From JBKBUF01 sp046290815 (lineage in GTDB: Bacteria > Bacteroidota > Bacteroidia > Cytophagales > Cytophagaceae): 64,000 nucleotides of DNA. Shown in pieces: positions 9,323 through 18,744 of the stretch. Location: the NCBI GenBank assembly GCA_046290815.1, contig JBKBUF010000004.1:62001-126000 (forward strand), written 5' to 3'. The stretch's first letter is position 1. The number at the start of each line of letters is the position of its first letter. The translations under genes and the position numbers were made by a program. Under the pieces are notes generated by a model. That model had not been told where the DNA came from. It saw only the letters and a list, made by a program, of their open reading frames with translations, and ran no database searches.

Positions 9323-12262
9323 TTATTTCTCTAGTTTAAATTTAATTGTCATAGGGTCTGAGTTTTCCTGTGATATGGAAATGAAATATATTCCATCTGA
9401 AATATTTTGTAATTCCAGACTTATTTCAGAATTACCAATATTTATTTGAGTTTTTCCCTGGAAAACAACTCTTCCGTATATGTCAGATATTTTATAAGAG
9501 ACGTATTCCGATTTAGATGAATTTATATTTAGTGTTGCTATTCCTGAAGTAGGATTTGGATAAAATGTGGCTTTGAATTCGGATTCTCCTGTAATACTAA
9601 TCGTATTGCTATAGGAATATTCACCGTTGTAATCGGTCTGTTTAATCCGATAATAATTTATTGTTGTTTTTTCGAATTCACTATCATTGAAATGGTATAT
9701 ACCGCCTGTGCTACCCTGAGGTACAACTATAGCTATCCCATGAAAGTTAGTACCGTCAGTACTTCTTTCGATGGTGAAAAAATTATTATCTCTTTCTACG
9801 GCTGTATGCCAATGCAAGGAGTTTGTATTGCCGTTATTATACCCGTAAAAATTTAACCAATCAACAGGCAGAGGAGTACAGTCGATTACTGTTACTGCTA
9901 TGGATGCTGTTCTTGAGCAGCCTGCAGTACCAGTGTTTCCATCTTCAACTTTAAATTGATAAGTTCCTGCAGAGCTTAACAAAAGTGCACCGATCGTATG
10001 AACAGAAGGGGTAGGAGGGGACAACAATGTTGGACCCGAAACATTACTGCCATCTTTTGTCCAGGTTCCGTAATAATTTGGTGTTTTACATCCTGTTGGC
10101 GGGACTGTGTAGTTTCCTGTTAATACAAGGGCTGTCCCAATGCATAAATCTGTTGGAGGATTTGGGTCGGAGGTTATACTTACCGTCTTAGGAGGCAAGC
10201 ATGGAGTATTAAAGCAAATCGGATTGGAGAATTCAGATGTTCTGAACCTTCCGGCTGCCGAACCTGCTCCCGTTGCAGTAGCCACAACACCTCTTCCAAT
10301 ATCCAGTTTGTTGATTGAGAAAGACCACAAGCCACTTGCGTTAGCTGTTGTAGTGCCAACTCTGAAATGTCCCTCATTTAGCCAGCTATTAACTGCACCG
10401 TTGGCAGTACATAAATGGCACTCATCAATTACAAAAACTTCTATAGCAGCATTTGCAGGAGAAAATCCTCTAATAATCCAAGTTGCACCTGATGTGTCAG
10501 TATTTGTAGCACCGGCACCGATAGCATTTACTTTTACTTCTGTAAATGTACCATAAGGGATGGTATAGCTTTTGGCATAGTTATTATTACCCAAAATAGA
10601 GATACCTCTGCCTGTTGTAGCATAAGCTCCTGTACCATTACACCACATGCAATTATTTGTGATGTTGATATCATCTGCTGTTGAATTACCGGTGACCCCA
10701 ATTCCATTGATATTATTGTAGGCAATTCTGTTGTTGCTTATTGTAAAGTTCGCCTGTGTACCAGAGCCACCTTCAATCCATACACCATGTCCTACATTTT
10801 CCGCTGCCAACCCCGAAGGTGTTACGCCAATATTATTATTGTCTATAGTTACATTGGTAACACCAGAACCTACACATCCAATCCCTCCAGAAGATGTTGC
10901 ACCCCTCAATCCTTTATTAAATCCCACAACATTTCCTGTGATAGTCACGGAAGTTGAGCCGTTTACTTCAATTCCTTCATGCCCGTTTCCTACATCTGTA
11001 CCGTTAGGCGTTACTCCTATCCAGTTATTGGTGATAGTCCAGTTACTTCCTCCTTCTGTACCTATACCATGCGATTTTTGTGAATTTCGGAAACCTGCAT
11101 TTCCAATGAAATTCCCGGAGATGGTTATATTTCCGCTTCTACTCCAAATTCCTGCCCATGCAGGACCTCCCGGTACCGGAAATCCACTTCCGTCTACACC
11201 TGTGGCGGGAGCAATGTTGAAGTTTTTATCGACTCCTATATAATTATTCAATATTTGTATTCCGGTATGACTGCTACCCTCAATGGCAATTCCGCATCCG
11301 TTAAACTGACCGTTTGAAGTTTGATTTCCTAAAACATTTCCCTGAATTAATGTATTGGAATGAGAACCACCTTTTAAGTAAATCTCCGATTGGTTCATTG
11401 CAAAAGAAGGTTTAAATACACCGTTCTTGTCAGCACCAATCATGTTGTCCTTTATAGTACAATTTGCAGCCGTGCCATTTAGGTAAATTCCAAAAATACC
11501 GTTACTTAATACGTTACCTTCAATGGTCGTAGAACTTCCTCCATCAACATGGATAATTGCACCAGTATTGAAATAATTACCTATTGCATTAGTTCCATTT
11601 TTGTCAACACCTATATAATTTCCTATTATTTTATTCCCGGTTCCTGCATTCAAGACATATACACCTCTATTAATTGTGCCGGGACCCAGTCCTCCATTGA
11701 TAAGGTTCCTTTCGCAATCGTTTAATCCACCGATTGTATTATTAGTTGTAGTAGCACCATTAATTCTTACAGCTGCGTTATAGTTGGTGGAAGTATTAAT
11801 GGCACTAAGACCATCCAAAGATGTGTTTATATGGCATCCTAATATTTTACAATTGTTAGTGCCTGCTTCAAGTCTTACCCACCCCTTAATTGCTATTCCC
11901 TGAACTACAATGTTCGTACTTCCGGACCAATACCAACCTCCGGTTCCGTCTACCTCAAATTGAATAGTAGGATTTCCGCATGAAGCTCCAGGTGCTGAAA
12001 AACCGTCGAATGTAATATTACTTTTGCTAACCAATTCTTCACTCTGATAGCCAGATTGGGTAATAGTCCCGGCCACATCAAATTTTATTTCAAATGGACC
12101 GGCACCAGTACATTGGACAATGCACCATCTTAGTGTTCCTGAATTTCCAGCTCCGGTGAGTGTATTGGCTAGTGAATTTACTCTGTATATTGTTTGAGCC
12201 TCAGCTGAAAATTGAAAATGCAACAATATTTGCATTATGATTACAGGTAGTAGTCTTTTCAT
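9323..12262 (-). CDS. secreted right-handed beta-helix protein with T9SS type A sorting domain
   Basis: This 979-residue protein has a signal peptide (1-22, ending AEAQT). The region of residues about 70-560 is a parallel beta-helix. Asn/Gly-rich coils recur, and a signature such as NYIGVDKNGT or NWIGVTPNGT appears five times at irregular spacing (as in NosD/pectate-lyase-like folds). A cysteine-containing Ig-like region follows (about 690-790). The end, from FYPNPTSG onward, is a type A sorting domain. Beta-helix proteins of this kind bind or cleave polysaccharides or act as adhesins; no catalytic residues can be named. It is the first gene of a three-gene cargo row (979, 310 and 2011 residues). 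Confidence 0.8.
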   Translation of the reverse strand: MKRLLPVIIMQILLHFQFSAEAQTIYRVNSLANTLTGAGNSGTLRWCIVQCTGAGPFEIKFDVAGTITQSGYQSEELVSKSNITFDGFSAPGASCGNPTIQFEVDGTGGWYWSGSTNIVVQGIAIKGWVRLEAGTNNCKILGCHINTSLDGLSAINTSTNYNAAVRINGATTTNNTIGGLNDCERNLINGGLGPGTINRGVYVLNAGTGNKIIGNYIGVDKNGTNAIGNYFNTGAIIHVDGGSSTTIEGNVLSNGIFGIYLNGTAANCTIKDNMIGADKNGVFKPSFAMNQSEIYLKGGSHSNTLIQGNVLGNQTSNGQFNGCGIAIEGSSHTGIQILNNYIGVDKNFNIAPATGVDGSGFPVPGGPAWAGIWSRSGNITISGNFIGNAGFRNSQKSHGIGTEGGSNWTITNNWIGVTPNGTDVGNGHEGIEVNGSTSVTITGNVVGFNKGLRGATSSGGIGCVGSGVTNVTIDNNNIGVTPSGLAAENVGHGVWIEGGSGTQANFTISNNRIAYNNINGIGVTGNSTADDINITNNCMWCNGTGAYATTGRGISILGNNNYAKSYTIPYGTFTEVKVNAIGAGATNTDTSGATWIIRGFSPANAAIEVFVIDECHLCTANGAVNSWLNEGHFRVGTTTANASGLWSFSINKLDIGRGVVATATGAGSAAGRFRTSEFSNPICFNTPCLPPKTVSITSDPNPPTDLCIGTALVLTGNYTVPPTGCKTPNYYGTWTKDGSNVSGPTLLSPPTPSVHTIGALLLSSAGTYQFKVEDGNTGTAGCSRTASIAVTVIDCTPLPVDWLNFYGYNNGNTNSLHWHTAVERDNNFFTIERSTDGTNFHGIAIVVPQGSTGGIYHFNDSEFEKTTINYYRIKQTDYNGEYSYSNTISITGESEFKATFYPNPTSGIATLNINSSKSEYVSYKISDIYGRVVFQGKTQINIGNSEISLELQNISDGIYFISISQENSDPMTIKFKLEK

Positions 12263-12711
12263 AATTATCGGTTTAAAAATTTATCGGTTTGGCCCCTAAA
12301 CCAATTTTTTGTGAAATACTTACCTAATATATTCCCTGCTGATTCTCTTTAATTATTTCGCGACATATTTGTGTGTTTTTTTACTCTGTTTATGGCTGTA
12401 AAATGCCGTAAAAATTGTGTATGGATGTTTGATTAAATGATTAAATACTAGATTTTTATCGCTATTATAATTGCAGTTTGTTGCGCAATAATATTATGTG
12501 GTTGCTTTCTAAAACATACATTGTATTTATATACGCAGCTTTACTCATTCAGTTTATTAATTCTTTGGCTTTATCACACCTTGTCCTCTTTTTCATAGAA
12601 ACTGAAGACCACAATAAAAAAGTATGATCGATGTAAAATCATTACCCGACCTTTCATGTCTGCACTTAATCTGTTATTTGATTTGTTTTATCGGAAATGA
12701 ATTTCAGGTTT
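12263..12711. other. 449-base intergenic region without a convincing protein gene
   Basis: This AT-rich stretch lies between two minus-strand genes. It must hold the promoter and leader of the beta-helix gene. TTATCGGTTT is directly repeated at about 12266 and 12281, and GGTTTGGCCCCTAAACC can form a short hairpin. I see no exact TAnnTTTG element on the minus strand. On the plus strand there is a one-mismatch version (CATATTTG, 12364-12371), and a plus-strand terminator closes the region. This leaves room for a small RNA, but there is no direct proof of one. Confidence 0.4.
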
Positions 12712-12730
12712 TTAAGAAACCTGTTTTTTT
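12705..12730 (+). terminator. plus-strand hairpin with T7 tract at the end of the sensor gene
   Basis: Arms CAGGTTT (12705-12711) and AAACCTG (12717-12723) are followed by seven T on the plus strand. No plus-strand protein gene ends here. The T tract is partly the complement of Lys codons closing the minus-strand gene, so the match may be coincidental. Confidence 0.4.
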
Positions 12731-14625
12731 CGCTTTTCTACAACCTCTTTAATCGGTAAGGATATTGCGTCTTCAAGATTCTTAATACTTTGTCGTTCCT
12801 TAGAAGTCAATTTTTCCAGAGCAGTATTAATTTTCTTTCTGAATTTCCAGCAGGTGTTTTTTCTCAGATCAATAGTTTCTGAAAGTTGATCAAGGGTCAG
12901 TCTTTCATTTTTAATAAGAGATTCATAAGCAATATAAAAAGCCTTATTCAATGGAAATTTTACCCCGTGAAATAATGTGTTGGCTGTAGCTGATTCTACA
13001 TAAAAACAGTTACTACACTTTCTGGTGAATGAATTTTGCTCCTCAGTAAAATTGCTTTTCCTGCATTTTTTGCAAATGAATCCTTGTCCCCATTTAAGAT
13101 CATAAAGATATCTTTGACAGGAAAGCTCGTCCGGAAAAAGCTTTTGAAATTCATCATACGAAATTTCCTTGCCTAAAAATCTTGCCCGCTTTTCTTCTAT
13201 TACTCTCTTTTGTAAATCCCAATTGTCTATATCTACCTTCAGAGACATCTTGTTTGCCAGTTCAGTCATCTCCTTCAGTTTTTCGTTCATCTCTTTTAGC
13301 TCTGTGTTTTTAGCAAACAGCTCCTCTGTCCTCTCGTTGACTTTCATTTCAAGTTCCTTGTTCACCTTATCTTTCAACTCTTCATTTATTTTAAGCTGAT
13401 CAATAATTAACTCCTGCGCTTTGTTTTTCTCCAAAAGGGCATCTTCTTTCTCTTTTTTGAAATACCGTATTCTGTCCGCCAGAGCAAAAGATAATACTAT
13501 TATTTCCAGGACAAGGCCATAATTAAGACTGTAAACCGTGAACAAATTTCCTTCTATAGAACCATTAGATCTTAACTTAATAATGATGATACTTATAAAT
13601 ATAAAGGTGTATCCTACAATAAAGAACCTGGCAGGTTTATATCCTGAAAAGAATGATTTTACTGCGGCTATATAAACCATAACAAATGGTATTAAATACA
13701 ACCCTCTGAAAAACCAAGAGAGAGGTAGTATAGTAAGCCTTAATCCATAATATGCTAAGTAGAGAAGGGTGACTGATAAAACTATTTTGTCAAAATGTGG
13801 AAGCCTTTCCTTTAAATGTAAAAATTCTCTGGCATATAGGATAAAAGTCATTAGTAACAATAGTTGAGCAATATGGTCACCTAATATGCTGTTGATATAA
13901 GTATGGTTGTACCATATAAACTGATAACCCAGACAATCATCTGCCAGGGTTGTTAGCATACCTGAAAAAACATACATAATGTAAAAAATGTATACTTTCT
14001 CTCTGGTTGAAATATATAGCAGGAAATTATATAGAGCCATTATAAGCAGGATTCCATAGTATAGTCCCAAAAAGAAGTATTCATTGGTATTGTAAAAGGT
14101 AAAAAAGTTTATAGTCTTTATGCGAAAGTCGAAACTGCTGTAATTGTCAGAATGGACTCTTACAAAAATTGTCCTGGTTTCACCTTTATTAATGGAAAGA
14201 TCGAAGATCAGATTTTTGTTGATGTATTCTCTATCATAAAATCTTTTATTTACTCCTGATTCATGTTGGTTGCAATGAAGAGAATCGCAAATGAAAAGTT
14301 TAAGATCTTTGGTATGAGGAGCAAATGATTCGATAAAGAAATTCTCCTTGTTGCTAAAATTGTTTTTTACTATAAACTTTACCCAATAAACGGATTGGAA
14401 ATTTTTATTATAAGGTATTGCTTCTCTGTTTTGCTGGAATTGTGAATGGATATCAGGGTTATTTAAAATTTCGTCAAGAGTTAATTTCCCATTCTTATCT
14501 TCAAGTATGCTTAGGAATTTACCTCCTAGAATAAATTCATTTTTATTCTCATTGAGTTCAAGTATATGTTGTGCTGACAAGGTCAGAGGAAGGTGTATAA
14601 TCAGGAAAAATATCCATTTATTCAT
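12712..14625 (-). CDS. 7TMR-DISM membrane sensor fused to a coiled coil and an IS1595-transposase-type zinc ribbon
   Basis: This 637-residue protein has a signal peptide (1-18, ending LSAQ) and a periplasmic 7TMR-DISM ligand domain (about 25-165). Seven membrane helices follow (about 183-390), then a Glu/Lys-rich coiled coil (about 385-465). So far this is a normal 7TMR-DISM receptor. The output domain is not a kinase or cyclase. Residues about 490-605 match the zinc ribbon plus helix-turn-helix that opens IS1595-family transposases: FQKLFPDE, two CxxC pairs (Cys518/521 and Cys537/540), TANTLFHGVKFPLNKAF, then LTLDQLSETIDLRKNTCWKFRKKI. No DDE catalytic domain follows. The domain would be cytoplasmic and probably binds DNA, making this a membrane-tethered regulator. 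It is divergent from the histidine kinase gene across 273 bases. Domain calls are from recognised motifs; the function is inferred. Confidence 0.8.
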   Translation of the reverse strand: MNKWIFFLIIHLPLTLSAQHILELNENKNEFILGGKFLSILEDKNGKLTLDEILNNPDIHSQFQQNREAIPYNKNFQSVYWVKFIVKNNFSNKENFFIESFAPHTKDLKLFICDSLHCNQHESGVNKRFYDREYINKNLIFDLSINKGETRTIFVRVHSDNYSSFDFRIKTINFFTFYNTNEYFFLGLYYGILLIMALYNFLLYISTREKVYIFYIMYVFSGMLTTLADDCLGYQFIWYNHTYINSILGDHIAQLLLLMTFILYAREFLHLKERLPHFDKIVLSVTLLYLAYYGLRLTILPLSWFFRGLYLIPFVMVYIAAVKSFFSGYKPARFFIVGYTFIFISIIIIKLRSNGSIEGNLFTVYSLNYGLVLEIIVLSFALADRIRYFKKEKEDALLEKNKAQELIIDQLKINEELKDKVNKELEMKVNERTEELFAKNTELKEMNEKLKEMTELANKMSLKVDIDNWDLQKRVIEEKRARFLGKEISYDEFQKLFPDELSCQRYLYDLKWGQGFICKKCRKSNFTEEQNSFTRKCSNCFYVESATANTLFHGVKFPLNKAFYIAYESLIKNERLTLDQLSETIDLRKNTCWKFRKKINTALEKLTSKERQSIKNLEDAISLPIKEVVEKRKKQVS

Positions 14626-14898
14626 AAATCCGGATACTTATTAGTATGTTATTGAGTATTTTAAATAAATAATACATGCCCGGAAAATATTTCAATATTT
14701 ATGTGTGAAATTGAGCCAATATCAGGTCGGATTTTTGCTCTGAAGGATTGCGCGACGATTTAAGTTAATTTGTTGTTAATCAGTGGTTAGATTGAGGATA
14801 TATTATGAGATATGGCATATTAATACTTATTTTCAATAGTGCGGATTTGAAAGCCTGTTGATACAGTTTTATACCATTTTTAATTGTAACTTAATAGC
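14626..14898. promoter_or_regulatory. divergent intergenic region of the two signalling genes
   Basis: This 273-base AT-rich spacer separates the starts of the 7TM sensor (minus) and the propeller histidine kinase (plus), so it must contain both promoters. I could not find an exact TAnnTTTG box in either direction. No long inverted repeat and no small gene are apparent. Confidence 0.4.
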
Positions 14899-17800
14899 AT
14901 GTTGAAGCAATGCAAAATTTCATTTTATTGTACCATATTTTTGGTTCTGACAGGTATTCGCTTTGTTATTGCCCAGCAATATAATTTCAAAAATTATTCG
15001 GTAGGAGAAGGTTTACCACAATCTCAGGTTTATGGTCTTGCGGAGGATAAAATGGGAAATATCTGGATAGGAACAAGAGGGGGTGGGGTCAGCAGATTTG
15101 ATGGCTTACAATTTACCAACTACAATTCCTCCTTAGGGCTGATAGATAATTTTGTCAGATGTATTGTTGCTGATTCATTAAAAAATCTTTGGATTGGTAC
15201 TGACAAAGGCTTGTCCGTTTATAACGGTAAAACCTTTTTGAATCTTGATATTACTAAAGGTCTTTTCAATGAAACTGTAAATACAGTATGTGTAGCAGAT
15301 AACGGAATTGTCTGGTTAGGTACTGAAAAAGGAATATTTCATTTTGATGGAGATACAATTTATCGCTTTGGAAGAAAACTCAATGCTCCGCAGGAAAGAA
15401 TTAACTTTTTACTCACAGATAAAAAAGGTAATATCTGGGCAGGTACCGAAAAAGGTCTTATCTGCTTTTCCCAGGAAAATTCTGCCTGGAAAATGAATGT
15501 TTATACCAGGGAGAACGGACTTCCATCCAATAGCATAACCCATTTTTGTGAAGACGACAATGGTGAGCTTTGGATTTCAACTTATGGTGGAGGTATTTCC
15601 AGATTTAATGGTAATGTGTTTACTAATTATTCTGTTAAAGACGGGTTGCCCAATAATACTGTTTTTTCATGCATATATGATTCTGCTAAAAATTGCTACT
15701 GGATCGGTACTGCTTCCGGAGCTTGCAAATTTTTTCTCAACGATAACGATCCCCGGTTTTCTGTACTTACCGAAACTGAAGGGCTTGCCAACAATGTAGT
15801 AATGTCTTTGTTGAATGACAGTTTTGGTAATGTGTGGTTTGGTACTTCCGGCGGAGGTCTGAGCAAACTGGATAGTGAAAGATTCATTCATTTTAAACCG
15901 ATCAAAGGTGTATTCGGAAATTTTGTGTATTCGATATGTCAGGATAAAGACTCTGTATATTGGTTGGCTACATCTGAAGGTGGGGTTACAAAATATGACG
16001 GAAAAGTTTATAAAAGATTTTCGGAGAAAGATGGTTTTACCGCTTATAAAACAAAAACTATCTGTAGTGATTCTTCAGGGAACATGGTCTTTGGCACAGC
16101 AGGTGATGGTGCTTATTACTTTGATGGAAAAAAGTTTAGGAAAATCACTTCAAAGTCCGGCCTTAATTTCAACTTCATTAACCATGTGGTCCGGGATAAC
16201 AAAGGAAAGTATTGGATGGCCACAGCAGGGGCAGGCCTGTATTATGAAGAAAAAGCCGGTACCGGAAGGTTCACCAATATCCGGAAAAAGGACGGCTTAA
16301 ATTCTGATCGGGTGAATTGTATTTTTTCTGATGCAAATAATACACTTTGGGTAGGTACTATTTCGGGTTTGAATTCCATTGTGCCGGAAAACAGTATTTA
16401 TAAAATTATAAATTATAATAATACTCCTGTAAGCTCTGCAAATATCAGATGTATTAGTTCCGATGGTAAAGGTACATTGTATCTTGGAACCGCAGGTAAA
16501 GGCTTGATTATTTTTGATGGCAGGAGATTTGAATATTTGAATACCCAGAATGGATTGTCCTCGAATAACATTTATTCTTTATTATTTGATGGAATTGATT
16601 TATGGGTAGGAACTGAGAAAGGGATTGACAGACTAAGAATAGAAGAAAACAATGCAGTACGACACTACGGCCGTAATGAAGGATTTGCCGGAATAGAAGC
16701 AGTACAAAATGCCTCAATGAAAGATCTGTCCGGCAAGTTATGGTTTGGTACCATCAATGGTGCAACTTATTACAATAGTGTTAAAGATATAAATAACAAT
16801 GTTCCTCCTAAGTTATATCTTACCGCTGTTCAGCTCTTTTTTGAGAATATCGTAAGTTCAAATGATTCAGATAGTGGGTATCATTTGCCAGCTTCTCTTG
16901 AACTACCGTACGATAAAAATCATTTAAGCTTTCAGTTTATAGGGATTGATCATAGAAACCCTGAGGCAGTACAATACTCCTGGAAGCTCGAAAACTTTGA
17001 TGCTGACTGGTCTCCATTGAGCAGTCGAAGAGAGGCTGTTTATTCCAGCTTGCCACCTGGTAAGTATACATTCAAAATAAAAGCGCGTAACGAGTTAGGA
17101 TCCGATAGTAAAGAACAACCGGAATTCAGTTTTGTAATTACTGCTCCATTCTGGAAAACATGGTGGTTCAATATCACCGGCATGTTTTTGCTGGCGTCTT
17201 TTCTGGGATCTATCGTGTTTTGGAGAACTCAGGCAGGTAAAAAGAAACTCAGACAAGAAAAAGATAAATTAATTCTGGAAAAGAAAATGCTGGAGCTGGA
17301 ACAAAGTTCTTTAAGGCTTCAAATGAATCCTCATTTTCTTTTTAATTGCCTAAATTCCATAAAAGGACTAATTGCTCAGAATAAAACAAAGGAAGCCGGT
17401 CTTTATCTTACAAAATACGCTCAGTTGATGAGGGCCATTCTGGACAATTCCAGAATGGAATATATCAGTATCGCAACTGAGATCAATGCCATTAAAAATT
17501 ATCTGGAGCTGGAACAACTCAGTTTTTCCGGTCAATTCAATTATAGTATTTCCTCAGATTCCACTATTGATCAGGAAAGTACAGGAATTCCACCTATGCT
17601 TATACAACCATTTGTGGAAAATGCTTTATTACATGGCATTGCTCCAAAAGGTTCAGGTACCATTAATGTCGACTTTTTGAAAGAAGGCAGATGTATTAAA
17701 TGTATTATCAAAGATAATGGCATTGGTCGTGCCGCATCTGCCAAACTAAAGGAGAATTCAGTTCATCAACATAACTCTGTTGCAATTGAACTAACGTCTG

Positions 17801-17916
17801 ACAGACTTAAAATACTAAATCAAACTTATGGCACCAATTGTCAGCTGAATATTATTGATATGGAAGGAGAAGCCGGTACCTGTGTTGAAATAACTTTACC
17901 TGAATTATTATTATGA
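14899..17916 (+). CDS. propeller-type sensor histidine kinase (LytS/HisKA_7TM-like, PF06580 class)
   Basis: This 1005-residue membrane kinase has a signal peptide (1-25). A long periplasmic array of two-component-propeller repeats runs to about residue 640, recognisable by WIGTRGGG, WIGTDKG, WVGT and FGTSGGGL motifs. A Y_Y_Y domain (about 690-750) follows and ends in YTFKIKARN. One membrane helix spans about 755-775. The cytoplasmic kinase has the phospho-acceptor His812 in MNPHFLFN and an ATP-binding part with PPMLIQPFVENALLHG and DNGIGR. This is the layout of Bacteroidota sensors that detect extracellular polymers, without a fused response regulator. The stop codon overlaps the start of the LytTR regulator gene by four bases (ATGA), a clear sign of pairing. 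Confidence 0.9.
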   Translation: MLKQCKISFYCTIFLVLTGIRFVIAQQYNFKNYSVGEGLPQSQVYGLAEDKMGNIWIGTRGGGVSRFDGLQFTNYNSSLGLIDNFVRCIVADSLKNLWIGTDKGLSVYNGKTFLNLDITKGLFNETVNTVCVADNGIVWLGTEKGIFHFDGDTIYRFGRKLNAPQERINFLLTDKKGNIWAGTEKGLICFSQENSAWKMNVYTRENGLPSNSITHFCEDDNGELWISTYGGGISRFNGNVFTNYSVKDGLPNNTVFSCIYDSAKNCYWIGTASGACKFFLNDNDPRFSVLTETEGLANNVVMSLLNDSFGNVWFGTSGGGLSKLDSERFIHFKPIKGVFGNFVYSICQDKDSVYWLATSEGGVTKYDGKVYKRFSEKDGFTAYKTKTICSDSSGNMVFGTAGDGAYYFDGKKFRKITSKSGLNFNFINHVVRDNKGKYWMATAGAGLYYEEKAGTGRFTNIRKKDGLNSDRVNCIFSDANNTLWVGTISGLNSIVPENSIYKIINYNNTPVSSANIRCISSDGKGTLYLGTAGKGLIIFDGRRFEYLNTQNGLSSNNIYSLLFDGIDLWVGTEKGIDRLRIEENNAVRHYGRNEGFAGIEAVQNASMKDLSGKLWFGTINGATYYNSVKDINNNVPPKLYLTAVQLFFENIVSSNDSDSGYHLPASLELPYDKNHLSFQFIGIDHRNPEAVQYSWKLENFDADWSPLSSRREAVYSSLPPGKYTFKIKARNELGSDSKEQPEFSFVITAPFWKTWWFNITGMFLLASFLGSIVFWRTQAGKKKLRQEKDKLILEKKMLELEQSSLRLQMNPHFLFNCLNSIKGLIAQNKTKEAGLYLTKYAQLMRAILDNSRMEYISIATEINAIKNYLELEQLSFSGQFNYSISSDSTIDQESTGIPPMLIQPFVENALLHGIAPKGSGTINVDFLKEGRCIKCIIKDNGIGRAASAKLKENSVHQHNSVAIELTSDRLKILNQTYGTNCQLNIIDMEGEAGTCVEITLPELLL

Positions 17917-18662
17917 TAAGAGCTTTAATTATTGACGATGCTGAGAATGCAAGGGCTGCATTGAAAGGAGATATTGACCACTACTGTAAAAACGTACGGG
18001 TAGTGGCTGAAGCAGATAGTGTAGAGTCAGGATTCAGAAAAATATCGGATTATGCTCCTGACCTTGTTTTCCTGGATATACGAATGGCTGACGGTACCGG
18101 CTTTGATCTGCTTGAAAAGTTGAAATCGGAAGGGTTATATAAGTTAAGAGTTGTCTTTACTACTGCCTATGACCAGTATGCCATCAAGGCCTTCAAATAT
18201 AGTGCTGTTGATTATTTGTTAAAGCCTGTAGATCCGGAAGAGTTAATAAAAGCCGTACAGAAGGTAAAGGATGCTTCGGAAAATGTCAGGAATGATAATC
18301 TCGATTTTTTACTTCAGTCTGTCAGGAAAAAAACTGTACCCGACAGGCTTGCTCTCAACAGTCAGGATAAAGTACAGGTTGTAAATATTCCCGATATTAT
18401 AAGGTGCGAATCTCAACGAAATTATACCTTGTTTTACCTTACCGGCAACAGGCAAGTTCTGGTCACCAAAACTTTAAAGGAGTATGATGAGATGTTGGAA
18501 GATAATGGCTTTGTAAGAGTTCATCATTCCCATCTGATAAATCTTGCTCACCTTAAGGAGTTTGTAAAAAATGAAGGTGGTATGGCGGTAATGTCTGATA
18601 AAAGCCAGGTGCCTGTTTCTACCAGGAAAAGGGAGCAGTTACTCAAGATTCTTGGTCTTTAA
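17913..18662 (+). CDS. LytTR-family response regulator
   Basis: This 249-residue cytosolic regulator has a receiver domain (1-120) with the acidic pair Asp8/Asp9, phosphorylation site Asp55 in FLDIRM, Thr83/84 and Lys104 in LLKP. A LytTR DNA-binding domain follows (about 148-247, with the IIRCESQRNYTLFY and FVRVHHSHLINL segments). The gene overlaps the LytS-type kinase gene by four bases, so the kinase is the expected phosphodonor. Targets are unknown. The neighbouring divergent sensor gene, the TPR gene and the T9SS genes are candidates by position only. Confidence 0.9.
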   Translation: MIRALIIDDAENARAALKGDIDHYCKNVRVVAEADSVESGFRKISDYAPDLVFLDIRMADGTGFDLLEKLKSEGLYKLRVVFTTAYDQYAIKAFKYSAVDYLLKPVDPEELIKAVQKVKDASENVRNDNLDFLLQSVRKKTVPDRLALNSQDKVQVVNIPDIIRCESQRNYTLFYLTGNRQVLVTKTLKEYDEMLEDNGFVRVHHSHLINLAHLKEFVKNEGGMAVMSDKSQVPVSTRKREQLLKILGL

Positions 18663-18744
18663 ATCAACTTTATAACTCAGTTAATAGCTTTAAACCGGCA
18701 CCTGATCATTAATCCGGTACAGCTGATAAATACACCGGAAATTA

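Noticed and set aside
10140..11243. long plus-strand frames opposite the beta-helix gene (10140-10556, 10731-11243)
   Set aside because: They mirror the repetitive codons of the real gene on the other strand and have no signal, domain or spacing that fits a gene.
13000..13200. IS1595 insertion sequence remnant
   Set aside because: Only the zinc ribbon and HTH part is present, in frame with the sensor and without a DDE domain, terminal inverted repeats or target duplication. A fusion domain explains it better.
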